In this document: piece by piece, positions 8,289-16,396 of the stretch
Numbering within the stretch: position 1 is the first letter of the stretch
How the letters are laid out: every line of letters starts with the position of its first letter
Source of the DNA: Saccharopolyspora_C sp040643635
GTDB lineage: Bacteria > Actinomycetota > Actinomycetes > Mycobacteriales > Pseudonocardiaceae
Direction: 5' to 3'
NCBI RefSeq assembly: GCF_040643635.1
Contig: NZ_JBEYUS010000010.1
Location: 1 to 64,000 of the forward strand
DNA: 64,000 nt
Translations under genes and position numbers: made by a program
Notes under the pieces: model-generated
Seen by the model: only the letters and a program-made list of their open reading frames with translations
The model's database searches: none
What the model was told of the DNA's origin: nothing

Positions 8289-10041
8289 AATCAGTGATCC
8301 GTGGGCGACGCTCGACGACCTGATGGGCGTGGAAGCCGTCGAGCCCGTCGACCAGGCGATCGGGCCGGTCGCCTTCTACGGGCGGTGCTCGACCGAGGAC
8401 AACCAGGACCCGGAGACCTCGCACGCCTGGCAGCTCGACACCGCCCGCAAGTTCGTCGAACCCCTCGGCGCGACGGTGGCGGCCGAGTACTTCGACATCG
8501 GGCAGTCCCGGTCGGTGCCGTGGGAGCGCAGGGACGAAGCGGGGCGCCTGCTGGCGGCTTTGAAGAACCCGAACCGCGGGTGGAGCGCCGTGGTCGTCGG
8601 GGAAGGAACGCGGTGCTGGTTCGGCAACCAGTTCTCGTTGATCGCACCGAAATTCGCCGCGCACGGGGTCGAGCTGTGGGTTCCTGAACTGGGCGGCAAG
8701 TTCGACGCCCGCAACCCCTCGCACAAGATGTTGATGAGCGTGCTCGGCGGCATGAGCGAGTCCGAACGCCAGCACGTGCAGGCCCGTGTCCGGGCCGCGA
8801 TGGATGCACAGGTCGTGAACGAGGGGCGCCACCAAGGCGGGCGGGCACCGTACGGCTACGTCACGGCGGACGGCGGTCCGCACCCGAACCCGAGGAAGGC
8901 GGCGGAGGGCTACCGGCTGCGGGTGCTGGCCATCGATGAGGATGCCGCGGTGGTCGTGCGAAGGATGTTCGCCGAGTACCTGGACGGCAAGGGTGACCGC
9001 GCCATCGCGAACGCGCTCAACCGCGATCGCATCCCGTGCCCGTCGGAGCGGCGGCCCGAGCAGAACCGGCATCGCATCGCGGACGGATAGCAGGCCAGCA
9101 CGGTTCGAGCGATCTTGGAGAATCCGCGCTACACCGGTTATGCGTTCTTCGGCCGCTGGACCCGGCAGGAAATGTTGATCGACCCGGACGACGTGGCTGC
9201 CGGGAACACTGTCCGGTTCCGGCGATCGGCTCCGGATCGCATCGTGCGATCGAGGGAACCCGCGCACCCTCCGATCGTCTCGATCGAGGAGTTCACGCAG
9301 GCCCAACTGCTGCGCCGCTCGAAAGCCTCCGGTGGGCTCAAGACCGCGCGCAAGACCGAGCGCAGCGGTCGGGACACGAAGCGCACCTACTTGTTCCGCG
9401 GCCGGATCCGCTGCGCGCTGTGCGGGCGCAAGATGGAGGCGAGTCCTCGGGCGCACGGCATGTACTACCGGTGCCCGGCCCGCACCCTCGCGCCCGGCTC
9501 GCCGGTGCTGGAGTCGCATCCGCCCGCGGTGTACCTCCGCGAAGACCTCATCCGCGAGGCGGTGAACGGCTGGCTCGGGCACCTGTTCGATCGCCGGAAC
9601 GTGGATGGCACCGTGGCGGCCCTGGTCGCCTCACAAGGTGTGTCCGGAGGTGTCCCGAGCGAACAAGGTCGGTTGAAGCAGAAACTCGCCGACACCGAAT
9701 CACGGCTGAGCAGGTTCACCGCCGCCATCGAGGCAGGAGTTGATCCCGCCGCGATGGTCGATGCGATCAACGCGGCCCAGAACGAACGAGCCGCGCTCAG
9801 AGCCGAACTGGAGCACGCGCCCACACCGAGCACGCTCACCGACGCCGAGATCCACGCCATGATCGACTCGCTCGGCGACGTCGGCGCCGCGCTTCACCAG
9901 GGGAAACCGGACCACCTGGCGGGCCTGTACACCGCCGTGGACCTCCAGGTCCGCTACCAGCACGAAGTCCGCGCAGCGGACATAAAAATTCACCCGGCAC
10001 GAAGCCGGGTGAATAGTGTGCGTGTCCGAGGGGGGACTTGA
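8278..10041 (+). pseudogene. Large serine recombinase with an in-frame amber stop
   Basis: The reading frame starts at GTG 8278 behind GGAGGGAGG. Residues 31-39 carry the catalytic motif (VAFYGRCST, serine 38). The N-terminal resolvase domain continues with QLDTARKFVEPL and MLMSVLGGMSESERQHVQARV. A recombinase domain with GGRAPYGYV follows. At codon 271 a TAG (9088-9090) interrupts the frame. Coding continues in the same frame (QASTVRAILENPRYTGYAFF), then a zinc ribbon (RCALCGRKME and a further Cys) and a coiled coil, to a stop at 10039-10041. In relatives a Trp usually stands at the stop position, so TGG to TAG is the simplest change. The joined frame would give 587 aa. The product is probably inactive unless suppressed. 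Confidence 0.85.
9988..10014 (-). terminator. Rho-independent terminator of tRNA-Leu
   Basis: ATTCACCCGGC and GCCGGGTGAAT form an 11-bp perfect stem with a five-base loop. Read on the minus strand it is followed by a T run (AATTTTTA), placed nine bases after the tRNA 3' end. It therefore fits the tRNA-Leu terminator. On the plus strand the same bases encode the last residues of the recombinase frame. Confidence 0.8.
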
Positions 10042-10108
10042 ACCCCCACGCCCATTAATAGGGCACTAGCACCTCAAGCTAGCGCGTCTGCCATTCCGCC
10101 ACTCGGAC
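10023..10108 (-). tRNA. tRNA-Leu (anticodon GAG)
   Basis: The minus strand folds as a class II tRNA. The acceptor stem pairs GTCCGAG with CTCGGAC. The anticodon stem CTAGC/GCTAG closes the loop TTGAGGT, giving anticodon GAG (reads CTC). A long variable arm (TGCCCTATTAATGGGC) and a TPsiC arm with GTTCAAGTC are present. CCA is not encoded. The gene is intact although the stop codon of the adjacent recombinase frame lies inside its TPsiC arm. tRNA genes are common integration targets. Confidence 0.95.
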
Positions 10109-10227
10109 GCCTCAGCGCCGCCTGTGTTCCTCGGCGGCTCCGTTCTGTTGTGACACTAGATTAGCTGATCGATTTCAGGGCTTGGGACCCACCCCCCTGT
10201 AGGGGTTCGGAGTGATAGAAAGGCCTG

Positions 10228-11580
10228 GTGAACGAGCATATGGAGACCGCTGCGGACGATCATGGGGCGGGGCTGCGGCTGGCCGAGGACGAGGTCGTCG
10301 AGCTGGCGAGCGAGCTGATCCGGATCGATACGACGAACACAGGCGATCCGGCGACGCTCGCGGGTGAGCGGGTGGCCGCCGAGTACGTCGCGGGGAAGCT
10401 GGCGGAGGTCGGGTACGAGACGACCTACGTGGAGTCGGGCGATCACCCGGGCCGCGGGAACGTGATCGCGCGGCTGCCGGGGTCGGGCTCGGATCGGGGT
10501 GGACTGCTGGTGCACGGGCACTTGGACGTGGTGCCCGCGGACGCCTCGGAGTGGTCGGTGCACCCGTTCTCGGGCGCGGTGCAGGACGGCTACGTGTGGG
10601 GCCGTGGCGCGGTGGACATGAAGGACATGCTGGCGATGAGCCTGGCCGTCGCGCGCCGGTTCAAGCGGGACGGGATCACGCCGAAGCGGGACATCGTGTT
10701 CGCGTTCCTCGCGGACGAGGAGGCCGGTGGGCTGCAGGGCGCGCAGTGGCTGGCGGATCACCGCCCGGAGCTGTTCGAGGGCTGCACCGAGGCGATCAGC
10801 GAGGTCGGCGGCTATTCGGTGACCTTCCAGGACGGCGTGCGCGCCTACCTGGTGCAGACCGCGGAGAAGGGCATCCGCTGGCTCAAGCTGCGGACGCGCG
10901 CGCGGGCCGGGCACGGGTCGATGGTGCACGACGACAACGCGGTCACCCAGCTCGCCGAGGCCGTCGCGAAGCTGGGGCGGCACCGGTTCCCGCTGGTGCT
11001 GAACGACTCGGTGCGCGAGTTCCTCGACGGCGTCACCGAGCTCACGGGCTGGGACTTCCCGGCCGACGACCTGGACGGGTCGATGGCGAAGCTGGGCAAC
11101 CTGTCGCGGATCGTGGGGGCGACGCTGCGCGACACGGCGAACCCGACGATGCTCACCGCCGGGTACAAGCACAACGTGATCCCGTCGGTCGCGGAGGCCG
11201 CCGTGGACTGCCGGATCCTGCCGGGGCGCGAAGAGGCGTTCGACCGGGAGCTCGCCGAACTGCTCGGCCCGGACGTCGAGCGGGAATGGGTGGGGCTGCC
11301 GCCGGTCGAGACCAAGTTCGAAGGCCGCTTGGTCGACACGATGAGCAGCTCGCTGATCGCCGAGGACCCGGCGGCGAAGACGTTGCCGTACATGATGTCC
11401 GGTGGCACGGATGCGAAGTCCTTCAGCAGGCTCGGCATGAACTGCTACGGCTTCGCGCCGCTGCGGCTGCCCGCCGAACTCGACTTCAGCGCCCTGTTCC
11501 ACGGTGTCGACGAACGCGTTCCGGTGGAGGCGCTGCGGTTCGGCGTCCGCGTCCTCGACCGGTTCCTGCAGGAAGCGTGA
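10228..11580 (+). CDS. M20-family metallopeptidase
   Basis: 450 aa from GTG 10228 with AAAGG just upstream. Zinc-ligand motifs of the M20 (ArgE/DapE/carboxypeptidase) family are clear: LVHGHLDVVP near residue 95, GAVDMKDML near 130 and FLADEEAGG near 162. The last contains the catalytic and metal-binding acidic pair. A dimerisation domain lies between, then SGGTDAKSF and a C-terminal FHGVDERVPVEAL. No signal peptide is seen, so a cytosolic dipeptidase or acyl-amino-acid hydrolase is likely. Length fits the family. A strong hairpin follows the stop. Substrate cannot be assigned. Confidence 0.88.
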   Translation: MNEHMETAADDHGAGLRLAEDEVVELASELIRIDTTNTGDPATLAGERVAAEYVAGKLAEVGYETTYVESGDHPGRGNVIARLPGSGSDRGGLLVHGHLDVVPADASEWSVHPFSGAVQDGYVWGRGAVDMKDMLAMSLAVARRFKRDGITPKRDIVFAFLADEEAGGLQGAQWLADHRPELFEGCTEAISEVGGYSVTFQDGVRAYLVQTAEKGIRWLKLRTRARAGHGSMVHDDNAVTQLAEAVAKLGRHRFPLVLNDSVREFLDGVTELTGWDFPADDLDGSMAKLGNLSRIVGATLRDTANPTMLTAGYKHNVIPSVAEAAVDCRILPGREEAFDRELAELLGPDVEREWVGLPPVETKFEGRLVDTMSSSLIAEDPAAKTLPYMMSGGTDAKSFSRLGMNCYGFAPLRLPAELDFSALFHGVDERVPVEALRFGVRVLDRFLQEA

Positions 11581-11586
11581 GGGCCT

Positions 11587-11619
11587 GCCGCCGCGGAGCA
11601 CTCCGGTGACCGCGGCGGC
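11587..11619 (+). terminator. Strong hairpin after the M20 peptidase
   Basis: GCCGCCGCGG and CCGCGGCGGC form a perfect 10-bp stem with a 13-base loop, seven bases after the peptidase stop. No T run follows, as is common for actinobacterial hairpin terminators. Confidence 0.55.
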
Positions 11620-11725
11620 CTGGCCGGCGGTCGATGCGGGCGCGGGATCAGATCGCCGTCCTGACTGCTCGCTCGTCGTGGCCCCGCGGTCCGGTGGGGC
11701 TGCACCGGCGTCCGCAGGGGCGACG

Positions 11726-12682
11726 TCACGCGCGGATCGGCGGCTCGGGATCGGGGGCGACGCCGGTGCCGGCGGCGGTGAACTCCCACAGCTCGCGGGC
11801 TAGCTCCGGATCTCGGGCGGCCGCCGAGCGGCGGGCGGGCCCGGCTGGGCCGCGCGTCTCGAACCGCCCGGTGGGGCCCACGTAGTCGCCGCCGCGCACC
11901 GGTCCGGTCGCCGCGCGGAGCTGGGGCGCGATCCCGGCGGCGACCGGTTGGGAGAGGAGCCGGTCCGGGAGCACGAGCAGGCGAGCCCGCCAGGTGCCGC
12001 CGCGGCTGAGGCTGTTGTTCAGCAGCTCGGACGCCGTCAGCCCGGGGTGGGCGGCGACGGACAGCACCGGGTCCCCGGTCAGCCGCAACAGCCGGTCGAG
12101 CTCCGCGGCGAACAGCAGGTTCGCGAGCTTCGACGCCCCGTAGGCGAGCGTGGGTGAGTAGCGCCGGCGATCCCAGTGCGGGTCGGTGAGATCGAGTCCG
12201 CCGGTGCGGTGCCCGAGGCTCGACGTCGTCACCACCCGGGAGGGCAGCTCGGGGCTGCCCGCAGCCCGCAACGCCGGCATCAGCAACCAGGTGAGCGCGG
12301 CCGGGCCGAGGTGGTTGGTCCCGATCTGCAACTCGAACCCGTCCCGAGTCCGGTCGTGCGGGCCCAGCGACACGGCGGCGTTGTTGATCAACACGTCCAC
12401 CCGGTCGCCGGTCCGGTCCCGGACGTCAGCGGCGGCGGTGCGGACCGAAGCGAGATCGGCCAGGTCGAGCTGGACGGCCTCGGCCGAGCCGCGGCCCTGG
12501 AGTCCGTCCCGCACCTGTTCGACGGCCGCCGCGCCGCGTTCGGCGTCGCGAACGGTCATCAGGACGCGGGCACCGGCCCTGGCCAGGGCGCCGGACAGGG
12601 CGAGGCCGAGGCCGGACGTCGTGCCGGTGACGACGATGGTGCGCCCCGCGAGGTCGGGGAGCGGTTCGTGCGGCGGTGCCAT
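11726..12682 (-). CDS. Short-chain dehydrogenase/reductase
   Basis: 318 aa from ATG 12682; upstream in-frame codons read as non-coding. It has the Rossmann glycine motif TGTTSGLG (residues 19-26), the NNAAVS strand, a serine pair in VVTTSSLG and the YGASK catalytic Tyr-X3-Lys. The C-terminal part (AAHPGLTASELL, VPxxG-type end) resembles retinol-dehydrogenase-like and WWOX-type SDRs. It lies divergent from a TetR regulator across a gap with two TGACANTGTCA-type sites, so it is probably repressed by that regulator. The substrate is likely a hydrophobic alcohol, aldehyde or xenobiotic (inference). Confidence 0.85.
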   Translation of the reverse strand: MAPPHEPLPDLAGRTIVVTGTTSGLGLALSGALARAGARVLMTVRDAERGAAAVEQVRDGLQGRGSAEAVQLDLADLASVRTAAADVRDRTGDRVDVLINNAAVSLGPHDRTRDGFELQIGTNHLGPAALTWLLMPALRAAGSPELPSRVVTTSSLGHRTGGLDLTDPHWDRRRYSPTLAYGASKLANLLFAAELDRLLRLTGDPVLSVAAHPGLTASELLNNSLSRGGTWRARLLVLPDRLLSQPVAAGIAPQLRAATGPVRGGDYVGPTGRFETRGPAGPARRSAAARDPELARELWEFTAAGTGVAPDPEPPIRA

Positions 12683-12838
12683 GGGAGTCGATGCCTCCAG
12701 TAGGAATGAGCCTGCTGTGCGAGCGGATCGGTGTGGTGCCGCGAAGTGCGGGCCGCGCCGACGCTCTCGTTGCCGGATCCGACGTTCCCGACGGGAAGGC
12801 TCGCTCGCGGCGCGCGGGCATCGTCGGCGGACAACTGG

Positions 12839-12887
12839 TGTGACAGTGTCACATGAGCAACCGTTCCCCATTCAGATGACGCTGTCA
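12839..12887. promoter_or_regulatory. Two TetR operator-like palindromes
   Basis: TGTGACA-G-TGTCACA (12839-12853) is a perfect inverted repeat about one centre. A second, related site TGACGCTGTCA lies at 12877-12887, 36 bases further on. Both are between the divergent SDR (start 12682) and TetR (start 12903) genes, the second just ahead of the TetR start. They are the likely autoregulatory and SDR operators. Confidence 0.7.
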
Positions 12888-12902
12888 AGTAAGGTTGTCC
12901 TC

Positions 12903-13472
12903 GTGACACGGGCCCAGGCTGCTGCAGCGACTCGGCGCACTCTCATCCGCGCCGCGTCCGAACTCCTCGACGAGGGAGGTCCCGACGCGGTGACCCTCCG
13001 CGCGGTGGGCGCCAGCGCCGGAGTCTCGCGCGGTGCGCCCTACGGGCACTTCACGAACAAGGAACACCTGTTGACCGAGCTCGCCATCGGAACCTGGAAC
13101 TCCCTGGCTGACGAAGTGGAAGCGCTGCGGGGAGATCCGGGCTTCGAGCCGGGCGCGCGACTCGAACGAGCCCTGCTGGCGCTCATCGACGTCGCCCGCC
13201 GGACACCGCACCGGTACGCGCTGATGTTCAGCACGTCGGCCGGCACCCCGGTGGCCGCCGAAGCGGCGAGCCGCCTGGAGAACGAGTTCCTCGCCCTGGT
13301 CGCCGACATCGTCGGCGAACCGGACGCGCGCCGCTACGGTGCGCTGCTGATGTCGAGCGCGCACGGCATCGCCGGAATGGAACTCAGCGGACATCTGGCG
13401 AAGGACGGCTGGCACGTCGGCGTGGAACAGCTGGTGACCATGCTGATCGACGGGATCCGCCCCGGCGCCTGA
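12903..13472 (+). CDS. TetR-family repressor
   Basis: 189 aa from GTG 12903 with AAGG eight bases upstream; an in-frame ATG at 12876 would overlap the second operator. The N-terminal helix-turn-helix is canonical (RRTLIRAASELLDEGGPDAVTLRAVGASAGVSRGAPYGHFTNKEHLL). The ligand domain (residues 60-185) has TPHRYALMFS as in TetR_C-type domains. Divergent from the SDR gene, with palindromes between, so it most likely represses both. Ligand unknown. Confidence 0.88.
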   Translation: MTRAQAAAATRRTLIRAASELLDEGGPDAVTLRAVGASAGVSRGAPYGHFTNKEHLLTELAIGTWNSLADEVEALRGDPGFEPGARLERALLALIDVARRTPHRYALMFSTSAGTPVAAEAASRLENEFLALVADIVGEPDARRYGALLMSSAHGIAGMELSGHLAKDGWHVGVEQLVTMLIDGIRPGA

Positions 13473-14050
13473 TCCTTCCTCGAACACCGTTTTTCCGGGC
13501 CGGGTATCCGGCCGGTCGCCGCGCTTCACCCGGCGGGCGCCGCTCGGGTTGGTGATCGGCATGAGCGCGGTGAGTTCTGGAAGTGGCACTGCTGACCGAC
13601 GTCCGTGCGAATCACTCTCAACGGTGTGAGGGTGGGCAAGTCCAGTCGAGGGTGGCGTGGCGGGCCACGACCGCCGGGGTTCCCGCAGGCGCAGCGATCA
13701 GTGCCGTCCGGAAACCGCTGTCGGGTCGGCCACGTCCGGACTCGACGTGGAGTCGCCGGAGGTCGCCAGCGCCAGGGCGCGGTCCGGGCCGGAGCCGCGC
13801 ATAGCGGACGGCTGCGAGCAGGAGTGTGTCTGGACTGCTGCCGTACGGGGAACTTGCGGAGCGGGTCCGGCAGTGCGGGTGCGGAACGGATCTTCGCGGC
13901 AGGTGCCGCGCCCGTGGTGCCGGTGTCCGCCCGGATGAAGCGTCCCCGAGCCCCCGCACCCGACGGCCGGATTGGTTCGTCGGGGTGTCGGGGGGATCCG
14001 TTCGGGGCATTTCGTCCCTGTTCGGGGTCGAGGGCTGGCAACATCGGCGC
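13473..14050. other. 578-base gap, no gene supported
   Basis: Overlapping open frames occur on both strands but all show random-looking Arg/Pro/Ser-rich products and no ribosome sites. A short stem GGCCGG-GTAT-CCGGCC (13498-13513) lies 25 bases after the TetR stop and might end that transcript. Nothing else is recognised. Confidence 0.5.
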
Positions 14051-14314
14051 ATGGGTGCGATCAACTCCGGTCCGAAGCTCGCCACCGTGCTGCGACGCCC
14101 TTTCCGATGCGTGGTGTGCGAGTACGCGTTGTTCTGGTCCCGGCAGATCAAGATGAACACCGGTGGTGCCGAGTTCCTCGATCTCGCGTGGGCGAACCGG
14201 TCGGCCACGGGGCTGATCTGCGCTCGGTGCGGGTACGTGCACGAGTTCGCGGGCCGCAAGCGCCCGGAGCTGTGGACCGAGCGGAAGGGGTATCCGGAGG
14301 CCGACGCGGGCTAG
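14051..14314 (+). CDS. Small zinc-ribbon protein
   Basis: 87 aa from ATG 14051. Two Cys pairs, CVVC near residue 20 and CARC near 58, frame about 35 residues and would bind one zinc as in zinc ribbons. Between them is LFWSRQIKMNTGGAEFLDLAWANRSATGLI, and after them GYVHEFAGRK. It could bind nucleic acid or a protein partner. It ends next to the stop of the convergent cysteine-peptidase candidate. Small proteins like this occur alone in actinomycetes; no function is assigned. Confidence 0.6.
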   Translation: MGAINSGPKLATVLRRPFRCVVCEYALFWSRQIKMNTGGAEFLDLAWANRSATGLICARCGYVHEFAGRKRPELWTERKGYPEADAG

Positions 14315-16357
14315 TCAGTCCACTGTGGACTCGTGGTGCGGTCCTTCGGAGGCCTGCAGCGCGCCGGGCCGCAGCCGGTCGCGGCCCCAGCTGCGCTCCA
14401 CGTAGCCGATGATCCGCTGGACGTCCTCGGCGGGGACGCGCTCCGGTTCACCGCGTTCGAGCGGGTCCACGTGGAAGATGTAGACGCGGGAGGCGAACTG
14501 GTCGAACGGCAGCGACGCCTCCCCGAACCGCTCGCCGTGCCCGGTGGTGGACACGACGACCCCGTCGCCCCAGTCCTGCCCGCTGTCGTTGTTGGGGTTG
14601 AAGAAGTACACCCGCACGACGTCCTGCGGATCCGGTGCGACGCGCAGGATGGTGATGGCGTGCCAGCCGATGTAGCGGGCCGCGCTGTCGGTGACGGCGA
14701 TCCCGGCGGGCTGCGGGTGGATCAGCGGCCGTCCGCCGTTGTAGCCCGGGTGGTAGCCGGCGTGGAAGCGGCGCAGGAACTCGTCCAGGTCCACCAGGTT
14801 CCCGGTCGCCACGTCCACGTTGATCCAGAACCCGCGGGCCGCCCACCAACCGTGGAACTCGGGGTTGACCCAGCGGTGCGGGTCGCCGGGGCGGTCGGCG
14901 CAGCGGCGGCCCATCTCGGCGTAGATCCGGTCCAGGTGCGGCACCACGACCAGTGACACCGGGTCCAGGTCGACCGGCAGCGTCTTGGCGACTCCGCCCG
15001 CACTGTCCCGCGACGACACCGGGTTGCCCTCGAAGTGCATGGTGATCTCGTCGTCCCGCGCCGCCCACACGACCAGCTGCAGCAGGTAGTCGGGGTCGTT
15101 GTACGCCCACATCGACAGCGCGCGGGCGGACTGGCAGGTCGGGTTGTCGCCCTGCCCGACGCCGAGCGGCTGGCCCAGCATCGAGATCACCCCGGCGGTC
15201 AGCCGTGCCACCGGACCCGGCTGGTCGCCGAAGACGGCGGTCAGGCGGTCCCGGGCGACGGGGGAGAGCTCCAGGGACAGCTGCCGCCACAGCGCGGGCT
15301 CCACCGGCGCCTCGTGCAGCACGCCGCGGTCCAGCAGCAGCGCGAGCCCGTAGACGCACTGCGCCGTCTGCGGGTGCACGGCGTCCTCGATCAGCCGGTG
15401 CACCAGGTCGCGGTAGCGCAGCAGGCAGGTGCGGCCGATGTCGGAGAGCCCCAGCGCCTCCGGGACCAGGTAGTCGCTGCCGCGCAGCAGGAACCGCAGC
15501 AGTTCGGCGTGGTACGGCGAGACCAGCCCGGTGTCGTGCATGGCCCGGGCGAACCCGCTGGCCTCGTACTGCAGGGCGCTGGTGTCCATCGCCTCCAGCC
15601 GTTCCCGGAACACCTCGACCCCGGGATCGTCCCGGCACGCCTCGGTGGTGCCGAACAGGCTGGTGATCAGCCGGTCCAGGCCCTGCGCGGAGGTGGCGCC
15701 GAAGTCGACGTCGGGATCGCTGCGGTAGATGGAGATCCGGGTGATCAGCGACTGCACCTGCTCGACCTGGATGGGCCGCTGGCGCAGGATGCGCCAGATC
15801 TCGTCGACCAGTTCGCCCAGCACGCTGTCGTAGCCGATGCCGTCGGCGAGGTACTGGAACAGGTCGCGGATCAGCTGCGCGTTCCGCCCCTGCCGGGTGC
15901 GCTCCGCCTCGTTGGGCGGGGTGAACAGCAGGTCCAGGTTCATCGCCAGCACCTGGGAGAGGAACTGGTGCGCGTCGTCGGCGGAGAACGACGCGTGGGC
16001 GTACTCGCCGCGCGCGACGGCGAGCAGCCGCAGCTCGCTGGTCGCCTCCAGCACCAGCGTGTCCGCGTTCTCGCAGCGCAGTCCCGGCCCGGCCAGCGCC
16101 GGGATGAGGATCTCGGGCGAGGACCAGTCGGTGCCGTCGAACAAGCCGGCCTCGTCGAGCGCCTGCGCGCGGGCCTGGACCGCCGCCGCACCGCCCGGTT
16201 GCCGCAGGACCCGCCGCAGCGCTTCCAGCACCCGGCGCAGCTTCGCCGGTTTGCCGAAGGCACGGGTCTCGGACAGGGCGCGGACGGCGTCGTCGAGCGA
16301 ACCGACGCGCCGGTCCAGCGTCGTCGGCGCACCTGCGGCGTCGGCGGTCGGTTCCAC
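14315..16357 (-). CDS. Large protein with papain-like catalytic motifs
   Basis: 680 aa. The first 380 residues are helical with no recognised domain. The C-terminal part shows the order of a papain-fold cysteine peptidase. Gln402 and Cys408 (GQGDNPTCQSARALSMW) have the Q-X5-C spacing of papain's oxyanion Gln and nucleophile. His566 is in GWHAITIL. Asn587 is in YFFNPNND on the following strand. This triad reading is my inference from motif order and spacing; transglutaminase-like or C39-like folds are alternatives. No signal peptide is seen. It follows the ATP-grasp gene by 39 bases on the same strand, so the two are probably one operon and one function, perhaps peptide or amide bond making and breaking. 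Confidence 0.6.
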   Translation of the reverse strand: MEPTADAAGAPTTLDRRVGSLDDAVRALSETRAFGKPAKLRRVLEALRRVLRQPGGAAAVQARAQALDEAGLFDGTDWSSPEILIPALAGPGLRCENADTLVLEATSELRLLAVARGEYAHASFSADDAHQFLSQVLAMNLDLLFTPPNEAERTRQGRNAQLIRDLFQYLADGIGYDSVLGELVDEIWRILRQRPIQVEQVQSLITRISIYRSDPDVDFGATSAQGLDRLITSLFGTTEACRDDPGVEVFRERLEAMDTSALQYEASGFARAMHDTGLVSPYHAELLRFLLRGSDYLVPEALGLSDIGRTCLLRYRDLVHRLIEDAVHPQTAQCVYGLALLLDRGVLHEAPVEPALWRQLSLELSPVARDRLTAVFGDQPGPVARLTAGVISMLGQPLGVGQGDNPTCQSARALSMWAYNDPDYLLQLVVWAARDDEITMHFEGNPVSSRDSAGGVAKTLPVDLDPVSLVVVPHLDRIYAEMGRRCADRPGDPHRWVNPEFHGWWAARGFWINVDVATGNLVDLDEFLRRFHAGYHPGYNGGRPLIHPQPAGIAVTDSAARYIGWHAITILRVAPDPQDVVRVYFFNPNNDSGQDWGDGVVVSTTGHGERFGEASLPFDQFASRVYIFHVDPLERGEPERVPAEDVQRIIGYVERSWGRDRLRPGALQASEGPHHESTVD

Positions 16358-16396
16358 GGGTCTCTCCCTGCGAGGCCTCCCGCGTGCGCGGAGACC

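Larger units (their letters stand above)
3938..9987 (+). mobile_element. Decayed integrative element beside tRNA-Leu
   Basis: Gene order is XRE repressor, divergent excisionase-like HTH, WhiB-like, small membrane protein, frameshifted membrane protein, FtsK/TraSA translocase, 54-aa protein, large serine recombinase. This resembles an actinomycete integrative and conjugative element that transfers double-stranded DNA with one FtsK-like protein. Unlike the classical pSAM2 type it has a serine rather than tyrosine recombinase, and I see no replication initiator. Right edge: the recombinase reading frame runs into the tRNA-Leu terminator and TPsiC arm. The left edge is not resolved; I found no clear direct repeat of the tRNA end at the left. 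Two genes are broken, so the element is probably immobile by itself. Confidence 0.65.

Noticed and set aside
126..8294. CTGAAATCAG at 126-135 and again at 8285-8294, considered as attachment-site repeats
   Set aside because: Ten bases only, one copy lies at the start of the recombinase coding region, and neither is near the tRNA end. No longer match extends from them.
9088..9090. Programmed recoding of the amber codon
   Set aside because: No stem-loop or known readthrough context is visible after the TAG, and no pyrrolysine genes are in view. A plain nonsense mutation is simpler.
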